In this document: in pieces, positions 1 to 6,793 of the stretch
Layout: the number at the start of each line of letters is the position of its first letter
Position numbering within the stretch: the stretch's first letter is position 1
Virus record (IMG/VR): IMGVR_UViG_3300033145_001588
Span: 1-58,137 of that record
DNA from: a virus
Strand: one strand, 5' to 3'
DNA: 58,137 nucleotides
Notes under the pieces: generated by a model
What the model saw: the letters and a program-made list of their open reading frames with translations, nothing else
Told to the model about the DNA's origin: nothing
Database searches by the model: none
Position numbers and translations under genes: made by a program

Positions 1-192
1 ATCGCATACAAATATTTTGCCTTTTATCAGGCCGTTAAGCTCTGATTCTCCAAAAGAAAAGGTTACTGAGCCGTCATAGTTATTAATTCGTTTTGGGTGC
101 CAATCAGATCGGGCGCTTTTAAAAAGGCTATCAACCGGAATAATAAAATTTTCTATTTTTTTCAAATTAAATACACCACAATTGTAACTCAT
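1..192 (-). CDS. Partial protein of unknown function, cut by the left edge
   Basis: An open frame begins at an ATG at 192 preceded by a GGGGG-rich ribosome site and stays open for 64 codons to the window edge, so the C-terminus is missing. The visible part (starting MSYNCGVFNL) has no motif I recognise. It is the last visible gene of the leftward transcription unit and lies about 100 bases downstream of the 67-residue gene. Function unknown. Confidence 0.6.
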   Translation of the reverse strand, partial: MSYNCGVFNLKKIENFIIPVDSLFKSARSDWHPKRINNYDGSVTFSFGESELNGLIKGKIFVCD

Positions 193-296
193 AGCTACCC
201 CCTAAATATAACCATTAAGTGTCATGCAATAAATCAATGATATGAAATATTGTATAATTAATTTCTGGCTATATTTCATCTTCAATAATTAATAAT

Positions 297-500
297 CTAC
301 TTAATTTCTTCATTATCCTTTTTTACCCAAGTACAAGCAAAGCATATTTTCATCATGTATCGCACAAATTTATTCGGTAAATTTTTTTCCACTGGAGTAT
401 ATATAAATCCTCCGCTTTCTTCAGGGTTACTACCGAACATATAACATGACCAATTTGATAATTTAGGTTGAGAATTAATATCGAATTTGATATCTTTCAT
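297..500 (-). CDS. Small phage protein, unknown function
   Basis: This 67-residue protein carries the segments FIYTPVEKNLPNKF and MMKICFACTWV near its end, a pattern I associate with small conserved proteins in many phages, but I know of no assigned function. ATG at 500 is preferred over the overlapping GTG at 503 because the purine-rich GGAAA ribosome site is better spaced. It belongs to the left-end run of small - strand genes behind the SbcC C-terminal half. Confidence 0.6.
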   Translation of the reverse strand: MKDIKFDINSQPKLSNWSCYMFGSNPEESGGFIYTPVEKNLPNKFVRYMMKICFACTWVKKDNEEIK

Positions 501-517
501 CACATTTTCCTTTTCTA

Positions 518-709
518 TTATTTATTGAGAGTTCCTGAAAAAAGAAGCACCAATTCTTCTGCATTTACATTGTTAATCCCTAAAAATTCATCAGTGAACA
601 CTCTATCATTTGCATCCTTTTCCCCGGTCGAAATATCAACCGAGATAGTATAAGGTTTATCAGGCAACGCCAATAGTTCACGTGCCCATTCATGTAGAGA
701 TTTTTCCAT
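518..709 (-). CDS. Small hypothetical protein
   Basis: A 63-residue acidic protein starting MEKSLHEWARELL, with a clear GAGGAG ribosome site a few bases before its ATG. It has no transmembrane segment, cysteine motif or fold I recognise. It sits between two other short phage genes in a collinear leftward run, the usual setting for small host-takeover or accessory proteins; that role is only a guess from position. Confidence 0.6.
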   Translation of the reverse strand: MEKSLHEWARELLALPDKPYTISVDISTGEKDANDRVFTDEFLGINNVNAEELVLLFSGTLNK

Positions 710-758
710 TTTATTTCTCCTCTTGGTAGATAACGTTCCGGATCACCGGCGCTTCTTT

Positions 759-953
759 TCAGCGTCCGCTCAAGCGACCGGTTATTGACCTCCTGTCATT
801 TCGGATTAATGATTGTGTTTTAATATCACCGCATACAGTACATCTGTATTGTCGAGGATGCCCAGAGTTAGAAGCCAGGGCATTGTGGACACGCTTTCCA
901 GTACCATACTTTTCATCTTGATATTCATGTATACATGTACATTTTTTAATCAT
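759..953 (-). CDS. Small Cys-rich protein, probable zinc binder
   Basis: This 64-residue protein has an N-terminal CTC with nearby His (KKCTCIHEYQDEKYG) and a second pair CTVCG about 30 residues later, a plausible four-ligand zinc site. Similar short proteins with an N-terminal CxC and a later CTVCG are familiar in phage genomes, without known function. A GGAG-type ribosome site precedes the ATG. It follows the SbcC C-terminal half by about 20 bases and is probably cotranscribed. Confidence 0.6.
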   Translation of the reverse strand: MIKKCTCIHEYQDEKYGTGKRVHNALASNSGHPRQYRCTVCGDIKTQSLIRNDRRSITGRLSGR

Positions 954-971
954 AATTTTTCTCCTCTCTTC

Positions 972-1598
972 TTAGTTTTGGCATGTTCCTTGCTTAATTA
1001 TTTCACTGATACTTTTTATTTGTTTTACTTTGAAAGTTTTATCAGCACTTTCCATCAGTTCTTCTGAATGGGTTACCATGATTATTTGTAATCCTAATTC
1101 TTTTGCAAGTTGTTTGAGCATTTCTCCTGCCTGTGAAAGTAATTCCATGGAGAGATATCTGAAAGGTTCGTCCAGTATCAAGGTATTCTGGGAATGTGGC
1201 AAAGCCATTGACCAAGAAGCTACACGGAGAGCAAACGAAGCAACATCCACGGCGCCCCCACCAGAAGCTGTGATTGGGTCAATTCTTTCTTCATTGCGAA
1301 CAAAAAACAAATCGCATTCTGTTCGGTTACGGCGCTCAACAAAGCCAACTCCAAACGTATAGGGATCAGGAAATACCGCTTCTAATGCTAAACTAACGAT
1401 GTCGGAAATATGCACTTGTAACTGTTGTTGAGTTGCCAAACCAACCTCCCTAATAATTTCACGGGCTTTTTCATGGTTAGACAATTGCTGTTTCAGTGCC
1501 TTGATTTGGGCTTTTGTCTCCTTGATGGACTTTCTGATTTGGGCACGCTGTCCCTTTCTTTGTTCCAGAGTCTGTCGGAGAGAGATTGTATTTGTCAT
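972..1598 (-). CDS. SbcC/Rad50-like ATPase, C-terminal half
   Basis: The 208-residue protein starts with a coiled coil (about residues 5-50) followed by the C-terminal ABC-ATPase lobe of the SbcC/Rad50 family: a signature-like region near TASGGGAVDVAS and a Walker B segment LILDEPFRYLS, then MVTHSEE. There is no Walker A and no CxxC zinc hook; both are in the separate gene at 3352-4386. The two polypeptides presumably assemble with the SbcD-like nuclease (2456-3355) to process DNA ends during replication or recombination. Ribosome site AAAGG lies before the ATG. The split arrangement is unusual compared with single-chain SbcC or T4 gp46. Confidence 0.85.
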   Translation of the reverse strand: MTNTISLRQTLEQRKGQRAQIRKSIKETKAQIKALKQQLSNHEKAREIIREVGLATQQQLQVHISDIVSLALEAVFPDPYTFGVGFVERRNRTECDLFFVRNEERIDPITASGGGAVDVASFALRVASWSMALPHSQNTLILDEPFRYLSMELLSQAGEMLKQLAKELGLQIIMVTHSEELMESADKTFKVKQIKSISEIIKQGTCQN

Positions 1599-1773
1599 TT
1601 TGTTTTCCTTTGTTTTTTAAACGCTTAAGGCTGATGGGTTTCTTGCGCTTGATGGCTCGCTTAGCTACCCTAGGTTTCTTGCGCTTGATGGCTCGCTTAG
1701 CTCCCCTGGGTTTCTTGCATTTCTTGGCTCGCTTAAGTTCAATGGGTTTCTTCCATTCAATGGCGGGTCTTCC
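1477..1773 (-). other. Possible readthrough extension, Lys/Arg-rich repeats
   Basis: After the TGA stop of the 79-residue coiled-coil gene (1774-2013) the same frame stays open for 98 more codons and encodes about three 12-residue repeats of the type KKPRxAKRAIKR, an extremely basic, histone-H1-like sequence. No ATG, GTG or TTG opens this frame, so expression would need stop-codon readthrough or a rare ATT start (a GAGGA site lies about 8 bases upstream of an ATT near 1761). The last 120 bases overlap the SbcC C-terminal half in another frame. Speculative. Confidence 0.25.
1637..1760. repeat. 36-bp tandem repeats, about 3.4 copies
   Basis: Units 1637-1672, 1673-1708 and 1709-1744 are each 36 bases and start GGTTTCTTGC on the + strand, followed by a partial fourth unit. 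The first two differ at only a few positions; the third is more diverged. The period is a multiple of three and one - strand frame stays open across all units, encoding a basic 12-residue repeat. They fill the gap between the coiled-coil gene and the SbcC C-terminal half. Confidence 0.85.
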
Positions 1774-2013
1774 TCAAACATCATATTGTGTTCTTATCTT
1801 CTCTACCCGTTCATCTATTTCGTTTGTCAGTTCTTTTATCTCCTCTCCCATGTTTCTTAATTTCTCAACTGCATCTTCCACACTTTCACATTGCCATTCC
1901 AGAAGTTCCTTTTTTAAATAATTTTGTTTCCCCGTCAGCTCTGACACCTTTGTCTTTGCTTTATTAATTTCTTCTTTCAAGTTTAACAATTCTTTTTCTG
2001 TCATTTCCGCCAT
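1774..2013 (-). CDS. Small coiled-coil protein
   Basis: This 79-residue protein is almost entirely charged heptad-like sequence (KELLNLKEEINKAKTKVSEL and similar), predicted to be a single long coiled coil. It starts at an ATG with an AAGGAG ribosome site and is the first gene after a phage-type promoter at 2034-2064. Directly downstream lie the 36-bp repeats and the SbcC C-terminal half, so it may be a detached piece of the SbcC coiled coil or a partner of it; this is inference. The open frame continuing after its TGA is described separately. Confidence 0.65.
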   Translation of the reverse strand: MAEMTEKELLNLKEEINKAKTKVSELTGKQNYLKKELLEWQCESVEDAVEKLRNMGEEIKELTNEIDERVEKIRTQYDV

Positions 2014-2033
2014 AATCTTATCTCCTTTACCAT

Positions 2034-2064
2034 ATTATACTGAAACATCAGTTTTCATTTAAGG
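2034..2064 (-). promoter_or_regulatory. Phage-type promoter, copy 1
   Basis: Contains CCTTAAATGAAAA (2052-2064 read on the - strand), exactly 12 bases, then TATAAT (2034-2039), followed by an AAGGAG ribosome site and the ATG at 2013. The same layout occurs five more times upstream of - strand operons. It lies directly downstream of dispersed repeat copy 1. Confidence 0.75.
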
Positions 2065-2065
2065 G

Positions 2066-2173
2066 CATTTTAATTTTTTTAAGCCTATTATTTTTCTTTC
2101 CCTATACTAATATATACCTTAAGCAATTTAAATTGATTTTAGAGCAAAAAACCCCGACTCAGCCTATGTTTTT
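2066..2173 (-). repeat. Dispersed ~110-bp repeat, copy 1
   Basis: Shares long near-identical blocks with 19407-19520 and 43536-43649: AAAACATAGGCTGAGT, then GGGGTTTTTTGCTCTAAAATC, TATATAT..TATAGGGAAAG and CTTAAAAAAATTAAAATG. It is oriented with - strand transcription. Its first bases overlap the last codons and TAG stop of the Cys-rich gene, and its end abuts the promoter at 2034-2064. This is the most diverged of the three copies. Function unknown. Confidence 0.85.
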
Positions 2174-2469
2174 CTGGAAAATTTACCGCCTACACCACCC
2201 CGATTTGGATTGATTCCTTCCCTGTATGAATAGAGAGGACAGTCTGTTGTAGTACATTCCTTTACCAACTGCCGAGATCCACACATACACAGAAGACATT
2301 GCTTTCGTATTGCCCCAAGAGGTGGTCTACCTTTCCCAAGCCTGTACTTATGGAAAGGGCAGTCTTTCCCACTACAATTTTCTATCTCCGCAGCAGTAAC
2401 GGCACACTGCTTACAGAAACGTAAGACCGCTTTTTTAGGAGTCAATTGAGCTTTCTTAGTTCTTTTCAT
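2164..2469 (-). CDS. Cys-rich protein with two tandem zinc-finger-like repeats
   Basis: The 101-residue protein has two copies of one motif: FCKQC, about 12 residues, C, then KDCPFHKYRLG, and QCLLC, similar spacing, C, then TDCPLYSYREG. Each copy offers four cysteines, consistent with two zinc sites. The CxxC...DCPLxxYRxG pattern is common in phage proteins of unknown function and suggests nucleic acid or protein binding. I chose ATG at 2469, overlapping the SbcD-like end, rather than the longer frame from 2487. The stop codon lies inside dispersed repeat copy 1. Confidence 0.75.
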   Translation of the reverse strand: MKRTKKAQLTPKKAVLRFCKQCAVTAAEIENCSGKDCPFHKYRLGKGRPPLGAIRKQCLLCMCGSRQLVKECTTTDCPLYSYREGINPNRGGVGGKFSRKT

Positions 2470-3355
2470 TGTCAATCGCCTTCTCAATTACCTTGATTAC
2501 TGGATCTGTGATATCGTTGTTTGCCAAAAAATGTTCCAAATTCTCTTCAAAAGAAACTCCTTTCTGCCATTCAGTATTAAGCCTCTCTACAAAGGCCTCT
2601 ATCCGAGCATCCCGACATTCTTTCACATCAATATGTGCCCGTGACATGACTTCTTTTTCTATGGGGAGATATATTCTTTCAACTGTATTTGTCTCCGCAT
2701 AGTATAGAAATACAGAAGGACGATGTTCTACTTGATCGATTGCCTGCCGAGTTAGCGAGCCTGGATTAAGTAATATTCTTTTTCCATCTTTCTGTATGAA
2801 GCATTTATGATTATGCCCTGTCAAAATGAAATCATAATTTGAATATTGCCTCAATAACTTGTTTGCTGGGGTATCTGTACAACCAGGCCATGGGGAGTTC
2901 CCTTCGTATGTCATTACATGCCATACCAACGCCTTCCTATCTATTCTGGGAAAAAACAAAGAACTTCTGCCCGTAGGAGTTTGTAACCAGTGACACCCAC
3001 CCAATACTTTTATTTTTCCCGCTTCTTCCAAAACACGAATACCGCATTTGTAGGCAAGTTCAAGATTGTGTTGAGGAAGATCATGATTACCATATATCGT
3101 GATAAATTGCTTCGGAAGGTATTGCATTGTTTTTGTAAGTAATGCTGGGCTTGGCTTCCAATGATTAAACAAATCCCCGGCATGCACAACAGGGCAATTA
3201 TGTTTATGTTGCAAATCCTTAATGAAAATGACTTTCTTCCATTGTGCTTCCTGAAAATCATCCGTCCGGCAAACAGGGATATCTTCCCGTAAATGAAAAT
3301 CAGCGCATAAAATAGCGCTTACTTTTTTTGATTTATATGGTATTGTTCGTTTCAT
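2456..3355 (-). CDS. SbcD/Mre11-like DNA repair exonuclease
   Basis: This 299-residue calcineurin-like phosphoesterase has the metal-binding motifs of the family in order: DFH near the N-terminus, HAGDLFNHW, YGNHDLP, WHVMTYEGN and TGHNHK. Family members (SbcD, Mre11, T4 gp47) are Mn-dependent nucleases that work with SbcC/Rad50 ATPases on DNA ends and hairpins. The ATG overlaps the stop of the SbcC N-terminal half (ATGA), indicating coupled translation. It lies between the two separated SbcC halves, as if the ATPase gene had been broken and reordered. Confidence 0.92.
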   Translation of the reverse strand: MKRTIPYKSKKVSAILCADFHLREDIPVCRTDDFQEAQWKKVIFIKDLQHKHNCPVVHAGDLFNHWKPSPALLTKTMQYLPKQFITIYGNHDLPQHNLELAYKCGIRVLEEAGKIKVLGGCHWLQTPTGRSSLFFPRIDRKALVWHVMTYEGNSPWPGCTDTPANKLLRQYSNYDFILTGHNHKCFIQKDGKRILLNPGSLTRQAIDQVEHRPSVFLYYAETNTVERIYLPIEKEVMSRAHIDVKECRDARIEAFVERLNTEWQKGVSFEENLEHFLANNDITDPVIKVIEKAIDNEKN

Positions 3356-4386
3356 ATTTCAAGTATCCTTTGCCCACAGAAAGGGCATATTGTTGGCATC
3401 TGACTTTCTAACTTCTCTATTTTCTTCTGTGTAATTTCTATGTTTTTTGCAGTTGTTTTGATACTGTCAATGAGAACCCTCAAAGTTTGACAATGATCTT
3501 GTAAGGTGTTTCTTTTCTTCAGCATCGTGGATACATGCTCCAAAGGTTTCTCTATTTCCAGGAATTGTATAACTTTCTCATATTCCTGATCTACCTTTTC
3601 AATTTCTTCCGCCAATTTTTTCAATTTGAATTGCTGGTCATTCAGGAATTTCTTTTGCGTAAAAAGAGAAAGAAGTGGAACTACTTGCTCCTCAAGATCA
3701 AGAATACCGTCACAGGAATGTATTTCTTCCTCAATCTGTTGCAATTCTTCTACTATTTTCTTGAGCGCTGTCTCCTGTTGGAAAATAGAAATCTTCTCCT
3801 TTTCCAAATACTCAACAGCCTGAACATCCGTCTCCATCTTATCAAGGTAATCATAGGTCTTCAATTCCCCTATTGATTCTTTTAGTTGCTTGCGTCTTGC
3901 TTTGTTATCTTGCTCTATTTCTCTGATCCATCGTTTGACATTCGCCATGCTACTATCAATTACATCGAGCTGGGCGACTTTGTTGAAATGCTGGGCAACT
4001 TCCCCTGAGGAATCATCTAACAGGAATGGACGCTCTAATTGTTGTTGTAGGTTGAGATCATTGAAGTTGATTTCCTTTTGAATTTCCTCAGGGACATCTG
4101 TTCCAAAAGCCTTGAATTCTATATCATTCAGTTTGTAGAGATTTTCTTTGCCTTTGATTCGAGAAATAGTGGAAGTAGGGAGGGTGAGTGTTACCTCTGT
4201 ATCTCCTCCCCACCATGACCGAATTGAATCACCGGAGGGGCGGTTCCAGATTAACCACCGCAAAGCTCGGATAATTGCAGTCTTGCCTGAATCTGAGGAG
4301 CCTACGATAACATTCACGCCGGGATCAAATTCTAAGGTGGAATGTTTATGGGATTGAAAGTTTGAGATTTCTATAGACTGGATCAT
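3352..4386 (-). CDS. SbcC/Rad50-like ATPase, N-terminal half with zinc hook
   Basis: The 344-residue protein begins with the Rad50 N-terminal ATPase lobe (IEISNFQSHKHSTLEF, Walker A GSSDSGKTAII near residue 32), continues through about 180 residues of coiled coil and ends almost immediately after a CPFCG zinc hook. A full SbcC would continue from the hook into a returning coiled coil and the Walker B lobe, which here is the separate gene 972-1598. Ribosome site AAGGA precedes the ATG. It forms an operon with the SbcD-like nuclease (4-base overlap). Confidence 0.9.
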   Translation of the reverse strand: MIQSIEISNFQSHKHSTLEFDPGVNVIVGSSDSGKTAIIRALRWLIWNRPSGDSIRSWWGGDTEVTLTLPTSTISRIKGKENLYKLNDIEFKAFGTDVPEEIQKEINFNDLNLQQQLERPFLLDDSSGEVAQHFNKVAQLDVIDSSMANVKRWIREIEQDNKARRKQLKESIGELKTYDYLDKMETDVQAVEYLEKEKISIFQQETALKKIVEELQQIEEEIHSCDGILDLEEQVVPLLSLFTQKKFLNDQQFKLKKLAEEIEKVDQEYEKVIQFLEIEKPLEHVSTMLKKRNTLQDHCQTLRVLIDSIKTTAKNIEITQKKIEKLESQMPTICPFCGQRILEI

Positions 4387-4411
4387 TTTGTTTCCTTTTC
4401 ATTGATTTGTA

Positions 4412-4573
4412 GAGGGAGGCAGGATTCGAACCTGCACAAAGTTTTTGACCTTCGACGTGTTGCTTTCTCACAAAGGGATTAAGCCCATAACGTCTGCGTC
4501 TTCCAATGGCAAGGATTCCAGTACCAAGATTTCTCTTTCGCCCGATGCGACTTGCCAGTTCCGCCACTCCCTC
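4412..4573 (-). tRNA. tRNA-like gene with an internal insertion
   Basis: Both ends look like a tRNA: a perfect 7-bp acceptor stem (GAGGGAG with CTCCCTC), U8-G9, a D-arm GCG..CGC with a GG-containing 12-nt loop, a long-variable-arm-like hairpin (AAGGT/ACTTT) and a perfect T-arm GCAGG-TTCGAAT-CCTGC. The whole is 162 nt, about 75 longer than a class II tRNA. The extra middle part folds plausibly into small hairpins (TCGC/GCGA; AAGA-GAAA-TCTT) and TGGCAAG can pair with CTTGCCA. CCA is not encoded. The anticodon cannot be assigned; GGGCTTAATCCC, offering TAA (Leu), is one candidate. It could be an intron-bearing tRNA, a tRNA fusion or a pseudogene. Confidence 0.5.
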
Positions 4574-4590
4574 TGTTTCCCTTTCACTAT

Positions 4591-4621
4591 ATTATACGCA
4601 AAAATCTATTTTCATTTAAGG
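4591..4621 (-). promoter_or_regulatory. Phage-type promoter, copy 2
   Basis: CCTTAAATGAAAA at 4609-4621, 12 bases, TATAAT at 4591-4596 on the - strand. The TAA of the conserved block is the stop codon of the RuvC-like gene. The transcript would begin just upstream of the tRNA-like gene and continue into SbcC-N and SbcD. Confidence 0.75.
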
Positions 4622-5161
4622 TAAAAGACGTAAAACATTAGAATTCTTCATTGCGTAATGGAAAACCGCCATGGCATCCGCTACTGCCTCATCAATGTAT
4701 TTTGTTCCAGTGAAAGGTACTGCCGGGTAAAGTTTTTTAATGGCTTGAATTGTTTCATCTTTACTTGCACTTCTCTTTCCCAGTAAACATTTTTTGCAAT
4801 CTCCTTCGCTGTACCATTCAACGCCGATATGCAAACTATCCGCAAGAGTCTGCACAACACCTAAACAAATTCCGATCATAATTGCAGCGACGGCGCTTTG
4901 ACTTCCATGAGGTTGTTCTGAAAGAATGAAACGGACGTTGTATTTTTCAATTACAGATAGGAGTTCTTGATTTATCTCGCTCACCCTTCGGCATCTGTCA
5001 TCCCCTTTCCTGATACGGAGTTTTTTGCTACTGGGGGCTGTTTTGATACAACCAGAATCCAGCACGCCCCCTTTCAGGTTGAGAACTACCCACCCCCATG
5101 CTGTAAGACTGGGATCACACGCAAGGATTGTTATCTCTCCTTTGCGAGGTGTTCTTTTCAT
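4616..5161 (-). CDS. RuvC-like Holliday junction resolvase
   Basis: The 181-residue protein has the RNase H-fold nuclease pattern of RuvC: first acidic residue in LACDPSLTAWGW, a second in ILSEQPHGSQS, and a C-terminal DEAVADAMAVFHY. RuvC-like enzymes cut Holliday junctions or branched DNA in late replication intermediates before packaging. ATG at 5161 is chosen over the longer frame from 5215 because GGAGG lies just upstream. It ends in ...LLP with its TAA inside promoter copy 2 and is last in the SSB/RecA operon. Confidence 0.85.
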   Translation of the reverse strand: MKRTPRKGEITILACDPSLTAWGWVVLNLKGGVLDSGCIKTAPSSKKLRIRKGDDRCRRVSEINQELLSVIEKYNVRFILSEQPHGSQSAVAAIMIGICLGVVQTLADSLHIGVEWYSEGDCKKCLLGKRSASKDETIQAIKKLYPAVPFTGTKYIDEAVADAMAVFHYAMKNSNVLRLLP

Positions 5162-5342
5162 TCCTTTTCCTCCATTGATTTTTTCTCCAATACCAAACGA
5201 TCTCATCTGTTCCATCTGTGCAGAAGTGGACTATACACGCTTTTCTTTCCCCGATAGTTTCAAGTGCTTCTACTTCGGTTTCGAAAGGCCCATCTGTCAT
5301 TCCGATTTCACGTGGTGCATGCCGTATTCCTATCCCCCACAT
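5115..5342 (-). CDS. Hypothetical protein
   Basis: A 75-residue protein starting MWGIGIRHAPREIGM. I chose ATG at 5342, which has AAGGAG nine bases upstream and leaves a small gap after recA; a longer frame from 5450 would overlap recA by 55 bases with a poorly placed ribosome site. Its 3' end overlaps the RuvC-like gene by 47 bases. No recognised domain. Position suggests a recombination-linked accessory protein. Confidence 0.5.
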   Translation of the reverse strand: MWGIGIRHAPREIGMTDGPFETEVEALETIGERKACIVHFCTDGTDEIVWYWRKNQWRKRNEKNTSQRRDNNPCV

Positions 5343-5395
5343 CTCCTTTCGCTCCTTCGGGGGCGTCTCTCTTAAGGAAGAAGGAGTGTAAGAAG

Positions 5396-6448
5396 TTATC
5401 TCTTCTTCGGGGCTCTTTCGCTTGAAAACTGTGCTTCTATTTTCGTCCATAATCCTATGACATCCTCCTTTAATTGTTGAATAAGCCCATCTTCCTCCAC
5501 CATATCAATCGCTTTTTTCATTGAATTACTGAGTACTTTATCTCCTACCTGGTAATTAGTATTATTCGTATAATCTTTAATGAATTGAAGATTCGCACGT
5601 ACATCATCAATTCCGTAATCAAAGACAATAGTAACAGGCGCTGTTCGATACGGTTTCCACACCGTGGATTTAAATATTTCAAACTCTGTTTTTACCCCTA
5701 TAACACGAGTGACTTTCTTTCCTGCTACTATTACCGTTTCTTTTATTTTTTGCGGTTTCTGTGCTCGCAAACGTAAACTGGAATAAAAACCAATCGCTTC
5801 CCCTCCGGGAGTGGTATATTTCTGCCCCCATGGTCCGGCATCTATATTTACCCGCACCTGATTAGAACAAACCATCAGATGTTTCTTATTAGTAATCACT
5901 CTGCAAGTTTTTCGGAGCTCCTCACTAAATTCCTTTGCCCTGCGCATCCCCATCTTATCCCCTTCTTCATTTTCCATTTCCATGTTTGTGGAAAGGGCCG
6001 CTAATGAATCCGCAAATATACCATTCAATCCCTCCGGGGGTTCCCAACTTCTTATTGCTTTGAAAACCTCAGTGACTGTGTCTGGAGTAGAATATACAAC
6101 AGAGGAGATATCAAGACCAAACATCCGGGCAAATTGCTTATTCAGACGTGCTTCTGGATCATGAAACATCACTTCCCCTTTCGAGCGTTGAATAGCCCCC
6201 GCAATCTCACAAAGAAGTACTGTTTTCCCACAACTTGCCGGACCAAATATCTCTACCAAGATACCTGCCGGAATGCCTCCTCCATACACACGCCCTCCTG
6301 AAATAGCGAGATCAAGTAGGGTGGATCCCGTAGAAATCATTGAGGAGACATCCCCATCATATTCCGATCGTTTCTCTGCTTTCTTATTGGCGTGGGCTTT
6401 GACTTGAGCGCTCAATTTATTTGACTTCTTGATCTTTGTTCTTTGCAT
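5396..6448 (-). CDS. recA: RecA-like recombinase
   Basis: At 350 residues this matches bacterial and phage RecA. It has the Walker A loop GPASCGKT, a Walker B-like segment NGIFADSLAAL, a loop region rich in GPWGQKYTTPGGEAIGFYSS, and the conserved entry MISTGSTLLDLAISGG. It should form ATP-dependent filaments on single-stranded DNA for strand exchange and replication restart. It sits downstream of the SSB and upstream of a RuvC-like resolvase, together a small recombination operon. The ATG overlaps the preceding gene by about 30 bases with a GAGG ribosome site. Confidence 0.92.
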   Translation of the reverse strand: MQRTKIKKSNKLSAQVKAHANKKAEKRSEYDGDVSSMISTGSTLLDLAISGGRVYGGGIPAGILVEIFGPASCGKTVLLCEIAGAIQRSKGEVMFHDPEARLNKQFARMFGLDISSVVYSTPDTVTEVFKAIRSWEPPEGLNGIFADSLAALSTNMEMENEEGDKMGMRRAKEFSEELRKTCRVITNKKHLMVCSNQVRVNIDAGPWGQKYTTPGGEAIGFYSSLRLRAQKPQKIKETVIVAGKKVTRVIGVKTEFEIFKSTVWKPYRTAPVTIVFDYGIDDVRANLQFIKDYTNNTNYQVGDKVLSNSMKKAIDMVEEDGLIQQLKEDVIGLWTKIEAQFSSERAPKKR

Positions 6449-6776
6449 GAAAATGCCTCACTTTTGAAATGATTTGATCGATATGTTTTGCACCGATTTT
6501 CTTTCTTTCCAATACACGCCTCGCCTTGGATAGAAAAGCTACCTTTTTGGAAGTGACTAATCCTTCTACTTTTTGAGATAGTCGCTTTCCAATTTCTTCG
6601 ATCATTTCTTTTTCATTATACTGGGATAATTGTTTTTCCAGAAGGGCAGCAATTATTTTTGATCGTGTTCGTGTACTGCACAGGCAATATAGACTAAGTT
6701 TGTCCGCCAGAGGTTGGGGGACTATGCCCCCAACCAATCTATTTTTCTGTTTGAATATATCATTTTCCTTTTTCAT
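6417..6776 (-). CDS. Small basic protein, possible DNA-binding regulator
   Basis: A 119-residue basic, largely helical protein (MKKENDIFKQ...). The segment PQPLADKLSLYCLCSTRTRSKIIAALLEKQL resembles a ribbon-helix-helix unit, but I cannot confirm this by eye. It lies between the SSB and recA and overlaps both closely, so it is translated with them. ATG at 6776 has a GAGG site. Other explanations are a RecA mediator or an uncharacterised phage protein. Confidence 0.6.
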   Translation of the reverse strand: MKKENDIFKQKNRLVGGIVPQPLADKLSLYCLCSTRTRSKIIAALLEKQLSQYNEKEMIEEIGKRLSQKVEGLVTSKKVAFLSKARRVLERKKIGAKHIDQIISKVRHFHAKNKDQEVK

Positions 6777-6793
6777 ATACATGCCTCATTTTT

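Noticed and set aside
1637-1760. Possible CRISPR array
   Set aside because: The units are directly adjacent with no unique spacers and code in one frame.
1586-1921. + strand frame with Leu/Met-rich repeats over the 36-bp array
   Set aside because: It is the antisense of the tandem repeat and of the coiled-coil gene, with no ribosome site; all neighbouring genes are on the - strand.
4346-4567. 73-codon - strand frame over the tRNA-like region
   Set aside because: It covers the acceptor, D and T arms of the tRNA-like gene and has no ribosome site, so it is best explained by the RNA.
5115-5450. Longer version of the hypothetical gene starting at 5450
   Set aside because: It overlaps recA by 55 bases and its AGGAGG lies about 13 bases from the ATG; the start at 5342 is better placed.
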